A stretch of 45,651 nucleotides of DNA from NCBI GenBank assembly GCA_001028025.1, contig LDAQ01000022.1, positions 1 through 45,651 on the forward strand. Direction: 5' to 3'. This document shows, in pieces, positions 25,560-34,593 of the stretch (the first letter of the stretch is position 1; each line of letters opens with the position of its first letter). The notes below the pieces were generated by a model. The model saw only the letters and a program-made list of their open reading frames with translations. It did no database searches and was not told the origin of the DNA. The DNA is from Faecalicatena fissicatena. Lineage in GTDB: Bacteria; Bacillota; Clostridia; Lachnospirales; Lachnospiraceae. A program made the position numbers and the translations under genes.

Positions 25560-28130
25560 ATGGGTTTTATAGAGAAGATTTTCGGATCACACAGCGAAAA
25601 TGAATTAAAACGTATTTACCCAATTGTGGACCGGATAGATGCGTTGGAACCAGAGTTTCAGGCACTCTCCGATGCAGAGTTAAAAGACAAGACAAGAGAG
25701 TTTAAAAAACGCCTGGCGGATGGCGAAACCCTGGATGACATCCTTCCGGAGGCTTATGCAACTGTCAGAGAAGCTGCAAAGAGAAGCCTTGGCATGCGTC
25801 ATTACCGCGTCCAGCTCATCGGCGGAATTATCCTCCATCAGGGACGTATCTCGGAGATGAAGACCGGTGAAGGTAAGACCCTGGTTTCTACACTTCCTGC
25901 ATATCTGAACGCGCTGGAAGGAAAAGGCGTGCAGATCGTAACAGTCAATGACTATCTTGCAAAGCGTGATGCCGAATGGATGGGAAAGGTTCATGAGTTT
26001 CTTGGACTGACAGTAGGTGTAGTCCTGAATTCCATGGATAATGACGAACGCCGTGCGGCATACAACTGTGATATCACATATGTCACCAACAACGAGCTTG
26101 GCTTTGATTATCTGAGGGATAACATGGTCATTTATAAGGAACAGCTGGTACAGAGAGGGCTGAACTACGCCATCATCGATGAGGTCGACTCCGTTTTGAT
26201 TGATGAGGCCAGAACGCCTCTGATTATTTCCGGCCAGAGCGATAAGTCCACGAAGCTGTACGAGGCCTGTGACATTCTTGCGCGTCAGCTGGAACGGGGC
26301 GAAGCCAGCGGTGAGTTCTCCAAGATGAACGCCATTATGGGGGAAGATATCGAGGAGACAGGTGACTTCATTGTCAATGAAAAGGAAAAAGCGGTCAATC
26401 TGACTGAAGACGGTGTGAAGAAAGTAGAGAAGTTCTTCCACATCGAGAACCTGGCAGATGCCGATAACCTGGAGATCCAGCATAATATCATTCTGGCGCT
26501 GCGCGCGCATAACCTGATGTTCCGCGACCAGGATTATGTAGTGACCGGAGAGGGCGAGGTTATGATCGTCGATGAGTTCACAGGACGTATCATGCCGGGA
26601 CGCCGTTACTCAGACGGTCTGCATCAGGCAATTGAAGCAAAAGAGCATGTAAAGGTAAGGCGTGAGAGCAAGACACTTGCAACCATCACATTCCAGAACC
26701 TGTTCAACAAGTATGAGAAAAAGAGCGGTATGACAGGTACTGCACTCACCGAGGAAAAAGAGTTCCGTGACATTTACGGTATGGACGTTATTGAGATTCC
26801 GACCAATGAGCCGGTACAGAGAGTGGATCTGGAAGACGCAGTATATAAGACTGAAAAAGAGAAGTTCAAAGCGGTTGTGGAAGAAGTGAAGAAGGCTCAC
26901 GCAACCGGTCAGCCGGTACTGGTTGGTACCATTACCATTGAGATTTCCGAACTTTTAAGCAAGATGCTGAAAAAGGAAGGCATCCCGCATAAAGTCCTGA
27001 ATGCAAAATATCATGAACTGGAGGCTGAGATCGTAGCAGACGCGGGTGTACACGGAGCGGTAACGATCGCTACGAACATGGCCGGCCGTGGTACGGATAT
27101 TAAGCTGGATGATGAATCGAAAGCAGCGGGAGGACTGAAGATCATCGGTACAGAGCGTCATGAGTCCAGGCGAATCGACAATCAGCTGCGCGGACGTTCC
27201 GGACGTCAGGGAGACCCGGGTGAATCCCGCTTCTATATTTCTCTGGAAGACGACCTGATGCGTCTGTTCGGTTCCGAAAAGCTGATGAGCGTTTTCAGCA
27301 CCCTTGGAGTAGAAGACGGAGAACAGATCGAGCACAAGATGCTTTCAAGTGCAATTGAGAAGGCGCAGAAGAAGATCGAGAGCAACAACTTTGGTATTCG
27401 TAAGAATCTGCTGGAATACGACCAGGTCATGAACGAGCAGAGAGAGATTATTTACACCGAAAGACGCCGCGTACTGGACGGGGAAAGCATGCGGGATACC
27501 ATTTACAGCATGATCACAGAATACGTGGAGAATACGGTGGACCGTTTTGTGTCCCCGGAAGTAGAGGCAGAGGAATGGGACCTTACGGGACTGGATGTGA
27601 CACTGCATGCAGTGATTCCTCAGCTTGCGTTACCTCCGGTTAAAGAAGCACAGGAGATGCAGCAGAAAGAACTGAAGCACCTTCTGAAAGAGCGCGCTGT
27701 AAAAGCCTACGAGGCAAAAGAGGCAGAATTCCCGGAAGCAGAGCATCTGCGTGAAGTAGAGCGCGTCGTTATGCTGAAGGTTATTGACGGACGGTGGATG
27801 GATCATATTGATGATATGGACCAGCTCCGCCAGGGAATCGGACTTCAGGCATACGGACAGAGAGATCCGCTTGTTGAGTATAAGATGATGGGATATGACA
27901 TGTTCGGAGAGATGACTAACGCCATCGCCGAGACAACCATCCGCACTCTTTTCCACATCCGTATAGAGCAGAAAGTGGAGAGAGAGCAGGTTGCAAAAGT
28001 AACCAGCACCAACAAGGATGAGAGCGCAGCACGCGCACCTAAGAAACGGGAAGAAAAGAAGATCTATCCAAATGATCCATGCCCGTGCGGAAGCGGCAAG
28101 AAATATAAACAGTGCTGCGGAAGAAAATAG
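25560..28130 (+). CDS. secA: Preprotein translocase ATPase SecA
   Basis: SecA drives secretory proteins through SecYEG using ATP. The 856-residue length is normal. It shows GEGKTLVSTLPAYLNAL (Walker A), IIDEVDSVLIDEARTPLI (Walker B and DEAD-like), FTGRIMPGRRYSDGLHQAIE in the preprotein-binding region, and TNMAGRGTDIKL and QLRGRSGRQGDPG in the second motor domain. The C-terminus carries the zinc/SecB-binding motif CPCGSGKKYKQCCG. The ribosome site AGGAG lies a long 13 nt from the ATG, which could lower translation. prfB follows after a hairpin-rich spacer, the usual Firmicute order. Confidence 0.97.
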   Translation: MGFIEKIFGSHSENELKRIYPIVDRIDALEPEFQALSDAELKDKTREFKKRLADGETLDDILPEAYATVREAAKRSLGMRHYRVQLIGGIILHQGRISEMKTGEGKTLVSTLPAYLNALEGKGVQIVTVNDYLAKRDAEWMGKVHEFLGLTVGVVLNSMDNDERRAAYNCDITYVTNNELGFDYLRDNMVIYKEQLVQRGLNYAIIDEVDSVLIDEARTPLIISGQSDKSTKLYEACDILARQLERGEASGEFSKMNAIMGEDIEETGDFIVNEKEKAVNLTEDGVKKVEKFFHIENLADADNLEIQHNIILALRAHNLMFRDQDYVVTGEGEVMIVDEFTGRIMPGRRYSDGLHQAIEAKEHVKVRRESKTLATITFQNLFNKYEKKSGMTGTALTEEKEFRDIYGMDVIEIPTNEPVQRVDLEDAVYKTEKEKFKAVVEEVKKAHATGQPVLVGTITIEISELLSKMLKKEGIPHKVLNAKYHELEAEIVADAGVHGAVTIATNMAGRGTDIKLDDESKAAGGLKIIGTERHESRRIDNQLRGRSGRQGDPGESRFYISLEDDLMRLFGSEKLMSVFSTLGVEDGEQIEHKMLSSAIEKAQKKIESNNFGIRKNLLEYDQVMNEQREIIYTERRRVLDGESMRDTIYSMITEYVENTVDRFVSPEVEAEEWDLTGLDVTLHAVIPQLALPPVKEAQEMQQKELKHLLKERAVKAYEAKEAEFPEAEHLREVERVVMLKVIDGRWMDHIDDMDQLRQGIGLQAYGQRDPLVEYKMMGYDMFGEMTNAIAETTIRTLFHIRIEQKVEREQVAKVTSTNKDESAARAPKKREEKKIYPNDPCPCGSGKKYKQCCGRK

Positions 28131-28146
28131 AAAGAAAATAATGTGA

Positions 28147-28250
28147 CAGTTCAGACATATCTGAACTATTACAAAATAATAACAATCAAACAAAAAGTAC
28201 AGAATAACCACTGTACGGCATATGAGAATCTGTCATGGCAGATTCTCATT
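28147..28250 (+). terminator. Hairpins between secA and prfB
   Basis: Three short hairpins follow one another: AGTTCAG/CTGAACT near 28147-28166, GTACAG/CTGTAC near 28197-28215, and ATGAGAATCTG (28222-28232) with CAGATTCTCAT (28239-28249). The last is the strongest and ends 24 nt before the prfB start; there is no long T run. It is probably a weak terminator or processing signal. Confidence 0.5.
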
Positions 28251-28273
28251 TAAATGAGAAAGAGGTGAATAAG

Positions 28274-29375
28274 GTGGTTTTGTTAGACGAATTAAAAACA
28301 AGACTGATTGCATACGAAGAACCGCTGAAAGATCTGAGGGATTCACTTTGACTTAGCGTCAAAGAAAGAGCGGATTGAAGAGTTAGAAAGAAAGATAGAA
28401 GAACCAGGTTTCTGGGATGAGCCGGAAAAATCCAGGCATACAATGCAGCATCTGAAGGCGCTTCAGGAGTCTGTCAAGCAGATTGAACAGCTGTACGCAG
28501 ACCATGAAGACATCGGGCTTCTCATTGAAATGAGTGAGGAGGAACCGGATGATGAGACCATAGGCGGAATCGAGGAAGAACTGGACCGGTTTGAAGAAGA
28601 ATTTGAAGAGCTGAGGATCCAGACACTTCTGACAGGTGAATACGACAGCAGCAGTGCAATCGTTACACTGCACGCCGGAGCCGGCGGGACAGAGTCCTGT
28701 GACTGGGCAAATATGCTGTACCGGATGTACAGCCGCTGGGCAGAGAAAAAGGGATTTTCACTGGAAGTGCTGGATTATCTGGACGGTGATGTGGCCGGGA
28801 TAAAGGGTGTGACCTTTGAAGTAGAGGGAGAGAATGCATACGGATATCTGCGTTCCGAGAAGGGCGTGCACCGTCTGGTCAGAATCTCTCCGTTTAATGC
28901 TGCCGGAAAACGCCAGACATCATTCGCATCCTGCGATGTCATTCCGGACATTGAAGATAATATTGATATCGAGATCAATGAAGAAGAACTGCGTATTGAC
29001 ACGTACCGTTCCGGCGGCGCAGGGGGACAGCATGTCAACAAGACTTCCTCCGCGGTGCGTATTACACATTTGCCGACCGGGATTGTAGTTCAGTGCCAGA
29101 ACGAGCGTTCACAGCATATGAACAAAGATAAGGCAATGCAGATGCTCAAGGCAAAGCTGTATCTGCTGAAGCAGCAGGAACAGGCAGATAAAGTGTCGGG
29201 TATCCGGGGTGAGGTGAAAGAGATCGGATTTGGCAGCCAGATCAGGTCTTATGTCATGCAGCCTTACACACTGGTGAAAGACCATCGTACAAATATGGAG
29301 ATCAGTAATGTGAACGGAGTCATGGATGGGAATCTGGATCCGTTTATCAACGCATATCTGAGCATGAAGCCATAG
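28274..29375 (+). CDS. prfB: Peptide chain release factor 2, with programmed +1 frameshift
   Basis: RF2 reads UGA and UAA stop codons and triggers peptide release. The gene starts at GTG 28274 (AGAGGTG upstream). After 25 codons it meets an in-frame TGA (28349-28351) in the context GAGGG-ATTCA-CTT-TGA-C, the classical autoregulatory slip site. A +1 shift at CTT continues into 341 codons, giving 366 residues. The long frame has the stop-recognition motif SPF (VRISPFNAAG) and the catalytic GGQ (SGGAGGQHVNKTSSA). When RF2 is scarce the shift wins, so it controls its own level. The spacing between the internal GAGGG and CTT (5 nt) is a little longer than the E. coli arrangement. Confidence 0.95.
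28336..28352 (+). promoter_or_regulatory. RF2 programmed frameshift site
   Basis: An internal Shine-Dalgarno-like GAGGG (28336-28340) precedes CTT-TGA-C (28346-28352). The zero frame ends at this TGA; the +1 frame reads on as D-L-A-S-K-K. Confidence 0.93.
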
Positions 29376-29423
29376 AGATAGGAGAAAAAGGAAAAGGGAA
29401 GGAAAAGGAAAAAGGAGGATAAA

Positions 29424-30641
29424 ATGGTAAATATAGCGGTAATGGGATACGGTACAGTAGGTTCAGGAGTCGTAGAGGTCATTCGTACGAACGGTAAGCG
29501 GATCAATCAAAGGGTCGGAGATGAGATCAACATAAAATATGTTCTAGACCTCAGAGAATTTCCCGGCGACCCGATTCAGGAAATACTGGTTCATGACTTT
29601 GACGTGATTGTAAATGATCCTGACGTGCAGATCGTAGTAGAAGTAATGGGTGGGATCGAACCCGCATATACTTTTGTCAAGCGCTGCCTGCAGGCTGGAA
29701 AAAGCGTAGCTACTTCAAACAAGGCTCTGGTTGCAAAACATGGTGCAGAGCTGTTGTCCATTGCAAGGGACAACAATATCAACTTCCTGTTTGAAGCGAG
29801 TGTTGGAGGCGGTATCCCGATTATACGTCCTTTGAATTCATCCATGACAGCAGATGAGATAGAAGAGATTACTGGTATTCTTAACGGAACAACGAACTAC
29901 ATGATGAGTAAAATGTTCTATGAAGGGGCCGACTATGATGAGGTCCTGAAAGAAGCCCAGGCAAAAGGGTATGCCGAGCGCAACCCGGAGGCTGATGTGG
30001 AAGGCTACGATGCCTGCAGGAAAATTGCAATCCTGTCCTCCCTGATTTCAGGGCAGCAGGTAGATTTTGAAGACATATATACCGAAGGAATTACAAATAT
30101 TACAAAAGAGGATATGATGTATGCCAAGGCACTTGGCATGACAATCAAGCTGCTTGCCTCCAGCAAAAGGGACGGCGATAACCTGCATGCTATCGTTGCG
30201 CCTTACATGCTGCACAAGGAACATCCTCTCTATAATGTGAATGACGTATTCAATGCTATTTTCGTCCACGGCAACGTACTCGGTGACGCCATGTTCTACG
30301 GAAGCGGGGCCGGAAAACTGCCAACCGCCAGCGCGGTCGTTTCCGATGTAGTGGATGAGGCGAAACATCTGAACAGAAATATCATGACCATGTGGAACAG
30401 TGAAAAGTTAAACCTGCAGCCGATTGCAGCAACAAGCAAGAGATATTTCGTGAGAATCCAGGGAGATGCCGACGCAATGAAGGCACATCTGGAGAGCAAG
30501 TTCGGGCCAATTGAGATCGTTAAGGCGGATGGCCTGGAAAATGAATTCGGTTTTGTCACAGGCGTGATGACAGAAGGCGCTTATGAGGAAAATGCGAAAG
30601 AATTTCCGAGCATCCTGCATATGATACGTGTAGAGGGCTGA
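29424..30641 (+). CDS. hom: Homoserine dehydrogenase
   Basis: Hom reduces aspartate semialdehyde to homoserine, the branch to threonine and methionine. The 405-residue protein has the NAD(P)-binding motif GYGTVGSGVVEVI, ATSNKALVAKHG, the catalytic-domain signature LNGTTNYMMSKM and EADVEGYDACRKIAIL. A C-terminal ACT-like domain (about 320-405) probably gives feedback inhibition. AAAGGAGG precedes the start. It leads the hom / iPGM-like kinase / lysC group on the same strand with short spacers, consistent with one operon for aspartate-family amino acids. Confidence 0.96.
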   Translation: MVNIAVMGYGTVGSGVVEVIRTNGKRINQRVGDEINIKYVLDLREFPGDPIQEILVHDFDVIVNDPDVQIVVEVMGGIEPAYTFVKRCLQAGKSVATSNKALVAKHGAELLSIARDNNINFLFEASVGGGIPIIRPLNSSMTADEIEEITGILNGTTNYMMSKMFYEGADYDEVLKEAQAKGYAERNPEADVEGYDACRKIAILSSLISGQQVDFEDIYTEGITNITKEDMMYAKALGMTIKLLASSKRDGDNLHAIVAPYMLHKEHPLYNVNDVFNAIFVHGNVLGDAMFYGSGAGKLPTASAVVSDVVDEAKHLNRNIMTMWNSEKLNLQPIAATSKRYFVRIQGDADAMKAHLESKFGPIEIVKADGLENEFGFVTGVMTEGAYEENAKEFPSILHMIRVEG

Positions 30642-30674
30642 GAGAAAGACCTGTAAATGGACTGGAGGCATAAC

Positions 30675-31880
30675 ATGAAATATATAATAGCACTGTGTGA
30701 TGGAATGGCAGATGAACCGCTGGAGGAGCTGGGCGGGAGAACGCCGCTTCAGGCCGCGAAGACTCCGAACACAGATAAACTGGCACCTATATCAGAGATC
30801 GGCATGGTCCGTACCGTGCCGCTGGGAATGGCACCCGGGAGCGATACGGCGAATCTGTCCGTGATTGGATATGACCCAAGGGAATACTATACCGGGAGGT
30901 CTCCGCTGGAGGCCCTTAGCATTGGCGTAGATATGGAACCGGCGGACGTTGCTTTCCGCTGCAATATTGTAACATTGACAGAAGAACAGGAAAACTATGA
31001 AGACAGAGTCATTGTGGATCACAGTTCCGATGAAATCAGCACGGAGGATGCAGCGGTTCTTATAAAAGCGCTGAAGGAAGGGCTGGAGCGGGAAGGATAT
31101 GAGTTCTATGTGGGAACCAGCTACAGACACCTTCTGATACAGAAAGAGGGCAGAGTCGTGGATCTGACAGCCCCCCATGATATCCTGACAAGGAGAATCG
31201 GGGAGTACCTGCCGGCAGATCCTGTGCTGCGGGAAATGATGGAAAAGAGCTATGACATTCTGTCTGCCCATCCGCTGAACCTGGAGAGAAAGAGTCAGGG
31301 TAAGAACCCGGCTAATTCTGCCTGGTTCTGGGGCGCAGGCACCAGACCTGCTCTGACTTCCTTTGAAGAGAAATTTGGGAAGAAAGGCGCCATGATCTCT
31401 GCTGTGGATCTGCTGAAGGGCATTGCGGTAGGAGCCGGGATGCACAATATCACGGTGGAAGGTGCCAACGGCGGATTACATACCAATTATGCCGGAAAAG
31501 CGAAGGCAGCTGTGGAAGCTCTGACACAGGAAGGGTATGATTTTGCTTACATTCATGTGGAGGCTCCGGATGAGATGGGGCATCAGGGCAGTTTTGAAAA
31601 TAAAATCACGGCCATTGAAAGAATCGATGCTCATATCATCGGGCCGGTGGCAGAGATGCTGGAGGAAGCCGGAGAAGATTTCCGTATGCTGATCCTTCCG
31701 GATCATCCGACCCCGGTCAGAGTGCGCACACATACAGGGAATCCTGTGCCGTACCTGCTCTATGACAGCAGAAGCGCAGTGCAGGGCATGCCCTCCTATG
31801 ACGAGGAAAGCGCACGCGTCAGCGGAATAACAGAGGAAGTGGGACACACATTGATCTCCCATCTTTTTGAGCAGAAATAA
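30675..31880 (+). CDS. iPGM-superfamily protein, probable homoserine kinase
   Basis: By similarity this 401-residue protein would be called a cofactor-independent phosphoglycerate mutase of the archaeal ApgM type. It shows CDGMADEPLEELGG, GMAPGSDTANLSVIGYDP, HVEAPDEMGHQG and LPDHPTPVRVRTH, the metal-binding motifs of the alkaline-phosphatase superfamily. A branch of this superfamily replaces ThrB as homoserine kinase in some Bacteroides and Clostridia (established knowledge, recalled). The position between hom and lysC, with no GHMP-type thrB in the window, favours that role over glycolysis. I chose ATG at 30675 (GGAGG 7 nt upstream). Glycolytic mutase remains possible. Confidence 0.78.
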   Translation: MKYIIALCDGMADEPLEELGGRTPLQAAKTPNTDKLAPISEIGMVRTVPLGMAPGSDTANLSVIGYDPREYYTGRSPLEALSIGVDMEPADVAFRCNIVTLTEEQENYEDRVIVDHSSDEISTEDAAVLIKALKEGLEREGYEFYVGTSYRHLLIQKEGRVVDLTAPHDILTRRIGEYLPADPVLREMMEKSYDILSAHPLNLERKSQGKNPANSAWFWGAGTRPALTSFEEKFGKKGAMISAVDLLKGIAVGAGMHNITVEGANGGLHTNYAGKAKAAVEALTQEGYDFAYIHVEAPDEMGHQGSFENKITAIERIDAHIIGPVAEMLEEAGEDFRMLILPDHPTPVRVRTHTGNPVPYLLYDSRSAVQGMPSYDEESARVSGITEEVGHTLISHLFEQK

Positions 31881-31911
31881 CGCACAGCCGGTCAGAAACC
31901 AGGAGGACAAC

Positions 31912-33120
31912 ATGCTGATAGTTAAGAAATTTGGGGGAAGTTCAGTAGCGGACAGGGAGTGCATTTTCCGCGTGGCTGAGCGCTGTATCGAAGAATACAG
32001 AAACGGAAATGACGTCATAGTTGTATTGTCTGCAATGGGCGACACAACGGATGAACTGATAGAAAAGGCGAAGTTAATCACTGCGGAGCCGTCCAAAAGA
32101 GAGATGGATATGCTGCTGACCACAGGAGAACAGGTCTCGGCCTCTCTTCTGGCCATGGCCGTCAATTCACTGGGAGTGCCGGCGGTTTCTCTGAACGCAT
32201 TTCAGGTGAGAATGCACTGTACATCCACGTATGGCAATGCCAGATTTAAGAGGGTAGAATCCGAGCGCATACGCCACGAGCTGGACTCCAGAAAAATCGT
32301 AGTTGTCACAGGTTTTCAGGGCATTAACAAATACGAGGATTATGCGACACTTGGAAGAGGCGGTTCGGATACCACGGCTGTAGCTATAGCCGCTGCCCTT
32401 CACGCGGATGCCTGCGAGATCTATACGGATGTGGATGGCGTATACACGGCCGATCCCCGGATTGTGCCGAATGCAAGGAAGCTGGATGCCATCAGTTATG
32501 ACGAAATGCTGGAGCTTGCATCACTGGGTGCGAGAGTGCTCCACAACCGTTCAGTGGAGATGGCTAAAAAATACGGAGTACAGCTGGTTGTTCGTTCCAG
32601 TCTGAACAGAAAAGAAGGAACGGTAGTCAAGGAGGTCGTGAAAATGGAAAAAATGTTAATCAGCGGAGTTGCTTCCGATAAAAATACATCCAGAGTTTCA
32701 GTGATTGGAGTAGACGACAAGCCCGGCGTGGCATTTAAAATATTCAATACGCTGGCAAAGAAAGGGATCAATGTGGATATCATCCTGCAGTCCGTAGGAC
32801 GCGCCGGCACAAAAGACATCTCTTTCACCGTTGCCCAGGACGATCTGGATGAGGCACTCAAGATTCTGAGCGACAATAAAGAGGAACTGACGATCCAGGA
32901 AATCGACCACAAAGACAACGTGGCCAAAATCTCCATCGTCGGGGCAGGCATGATGAGCAATCCGGGTGTGGCGGCAAAAATGTTCGAGGCGCTGTTCAAT
33001 GCGGGTGTGAATATCCACATGATCTCCACATCGGAAGTGCGGATCACGGTGCTGATCGAAGAAAACGATGTAGAAAGAGCCATGATAGCAGTACACGACA
33101 GATTCGGACTGGCGGATTAG
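31912..33120 (+). CDS. lysC: Aspartate kinase
   Basis: LysC phosphorylates aspartate, the entry step to lysine, threonine and methionine. The 402-residue protein has VKKFGGSSVADRECI, the kinase-domain segments TTGEQVSASLLAM and LGRGGSDTTAVAIAAAL, and YTDVDGVYTADPRIV. Two ACT domains follow for feedback control (RVSVIGVDDKPGVAFKIF and AKISIVGAGMMSNPGVAAKM). I chose ATG at 31912, with AGGAGG 6 nt upstream; an upstream in-frame start would overlap the previous gene. It ends the aspartate-family group. A giant foldback element starts 12 nt after its stop. Confidence 0.96.
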   Translation: MLIVKKFGGSSVADRECIFRVAERCIEEYRNGNDVIVVLSAMGDTTDELIEKAKLITAEPSKREMDMLLTTGEQVSASLLAMAVNSLGVPAVSLNAFQVRMHCTSTYGNARFKRVESERIRHELDSRKIVVVTGFQGINKYEDYATLGRGGSDTTAVAIAAALHADACEIYTDVDGVYTADPRIVPNARKLDAISYDEMLELASLGARVLHNRSVEMAKKYGVQLVVRSSLNRKEGTVVKEVVKMEKMLISGVASDKNTSRVSVIGVDDKPGVAFKIFNTLAKKGINVDIILQSVGRAGTKDISFTVAQDDLDEALKILSDNKEELTIQEIDHKDNVAKISIVGAGMMSNPGVAAKMFEALFNAGVNIHMISTSEVRITVLIEENDVERAMIAVHDRFGLAD

Positions 33121-33132
33121 GGCTGAAGGGAC

Positions 33133-33469
33133 GCTTTCCTGACCTGGAAGAAGTCCGGTCCGGGGGTGTGCACAGCAGGAGGACGGAGGGCGTGTCTGCC
33201 GTTTTTACCGGCTTTCCGCTTGCTTACCAGCAGTAAGAAGAAAAGCAGAGAATTGCAGGGAATCATAGACATTCACCGCCTAAGCCTGATGCTTAGGCGG
33301 CTCAGGTCTATTTGAAAATTGGCCGGGAAGCCAATTTTCATCCCTGCAATTCTCTGCTTTTCTTCTAACTGCTGGTAGGCGCGCTCTATGCCTGTAAAAA
33401 CGGCAGACACGCCCTCCGTCCTCCTGCTGTGCACACCCCCGGACCGGACTTCTTCCAGGTCAGGAAAGC
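33133..33469 (-). repeat. Giant foldback element, copy B
   Basis: The arms 33133-33261 and 33341-33469 are inverted complements, broken by one internal loop and a single mismatch (A33235/A33367; T-T on the minus strand). The loop holds CCGCTT 33216-33221 opposite GCGCTCTA 33381-33388, which on the minus strand are AAGCGG and TAGAGCGC as in copy A. The core contains stem ATAGAC/GTCTAT (33265-33270, 33306-33311) with ATTCA (33271-33275) opposite CTCAG (33301-33305), an apical hairpin (33276-33285 with 33291-33300, loop CTGAT), and a side hairpin (33314-33323 with 33330-33339). In minus-strand reading the order matches copy A. Outer-arm blocks CCTGACC, CCGGGGG and AGGAGGAYGGA are shared with copy A. 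Confidence 0.9.
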
Positions 33470-33796
33470 TGGGTGCATCAGAGGGGGAGCTGCGGATGGT
33501 GTTCTGGGGGCGCCAACTGGGGGAACAGGACGGGAGTGAAATTGTGGGACTGAGATGGCTGGGGAGGATATCAGTGATAAGTAGTCTATAACAAGAGGGG
33601 CGGGATTTAAATGGCTTGGAATTCAAATCTAATATGAAGGCAAGTATGGATGCTTTAAAGCGGCAGATTTTGTTGGTTATACACTTACTTATGTATACAG
33701 TTACCGTAGGCATCCGGTACGCGCAGCCGCATACCATCCGCTGCTCCCGTCAGAAATCCCTCCTGGGAATTGCTGTATACCGATTTGTCGAACCCA
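33470..33796. other. Gene-free stretch between two foldback elements
   Basis: I see no recognisable gene, terminator or promoter. Open frames here are short, lack ribosome sites or run into the palindromes. A block near 33600-33720 is AT-richer than its surroundings and could be a decayed coding fragment, but no family is visible. Confidence 0.4.
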
Positions 33797-34047
33797 GCCG
33801 GAGGAGATGGGAATATGGCCTGGCAGTGGGCATTTAGGCGGCGGTTAGCGCCCCTTCATCAAAAAGAGCATTGAAATATGGACCGCCGGCAGGGCTTCAG
33901 GCCCTGACGGCGAGCTGATCTTAGTGTGAATGCATCGGCATTCACGCGAATGTCAGCGGTGTCCAATATTTCAATGCTCTTTTTGATTTAGGGGCGCTTA
34001 CCGCCGCCGGCCGCCCACAGCCAGGCCATATTCCCATCTCCTCCGGC
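33797..34047 (+). repeat. Giant foldback element, copy C
   Basis: The arms 33797-33882 and 33962-34047 pair with small internal loops and a T-T mismatch (33846/33999). The left arm ends in ATGGA (33878-33882). The core holds a side hairpin (33885-33895 with 33901-33911, one mismatch). It also holds stem GCTGA/TCAGC (33914-33918, 33953-33957) with CTTAG (33920-33924) opposite CGAAT (33947-33951), and an apical hairpin GTGAATGC/GCATTCAC with loop ATCG (33926-33945). The order and orientation are those of copy A. It lies beyond the 3' end of the XRE regulator gene, antisense to it. Confidence 0.88.
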
Positions 34048-34079
34048 GTCCGCATACCCGCTATACCCCCCTCCCCATT

Positions 34080-34472
34080 TCACTCTTCTTCTGGGGATTG
34101 GGGGATGAGTAGTTTATTTATAACGATTCGAACTTCGTCTTTTGCTGTCCGATAACCTTTTAGTATGCTTACTTCTTCTGCTGTCAGGTATATTGTGTCT
34201 GCGCTCAGGAGTTCTACTCCGGACTGGTATGGTCCTTTTTGTTCACGAATTGTACCGTCCGGACTGAATGGCTGGTTGATGAGCTGATCCAGTGTTATGT
34301 TATAAATCTGTGAAATTTTCAGGAGCAGATCTATGTCAGGCGTTCTTTTGCCGGTTTCATAGTTTGAATATGCCTGGCGTGAGATGTTCAGCATTTTTGC
34401 AAGCTCTTTCTGGGTCATATGACGGGCTTTTCTATAACGAGCTAAGTTTGCAACCAGTTGTATATTGGCCAA
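34080..34472 (-). CDS. XRE-family transcriptional regulator
   Basis: The 130-residue protein carries an N-terminal helix-turn-helix of the Cro/C1 type (RKARHMTQKELAKMLNISRQ, then AYSNYETGKRTPDIDLLLKI). The C-terminal half of about 65 residues has no recognised domain and ends in QSPEEE. It probably represses or senses something in the cytoplasm; the target is unknown. I chose the TTG at 34472, because GGAGG lies 7 nt upstream; the in-frame ATG at 34490 has no ribosome site and the GGAGG would fall inside the coding sequence. It is convergent with lysC across two foldback elements. Confidence 0.85.
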   Translation of the reverse strand: MANIQLVANLARYRKARHMTQKELAKMLNISRQAYSNYETGKRTPDIDLLLKISQIYNITLDQLINQPFSPDGTIREQKGPYQSGVELLSADTIYLTAEEVSILKGYRTAKDEVRIVINKLLIPQSPEEE

Positions 34473-34593
34473 TGCGGCACCTCCATTCACAGGGTAATAA
34501 AATCTTCATAAATTATAACAATTTTCCCTGTAAATAGATATCATTGCCACAAAACGTATATTATGACAAAAAAGCAACAAAAAGTTGCCTGTT

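Noticed and set aside
33273..33737. Open frame of 154 codons on the minus strand and similar frames in 39-290
   Set aside because: They run through the foldback elements, lack ribosome sites and have no recognisable family; the reading frame is a by-product of the palindromes.
33797..34047. Integron attC sites
   Set aside because: No GTTRRRY/RYYYAAC boxes, no integrase and no cassette layout.
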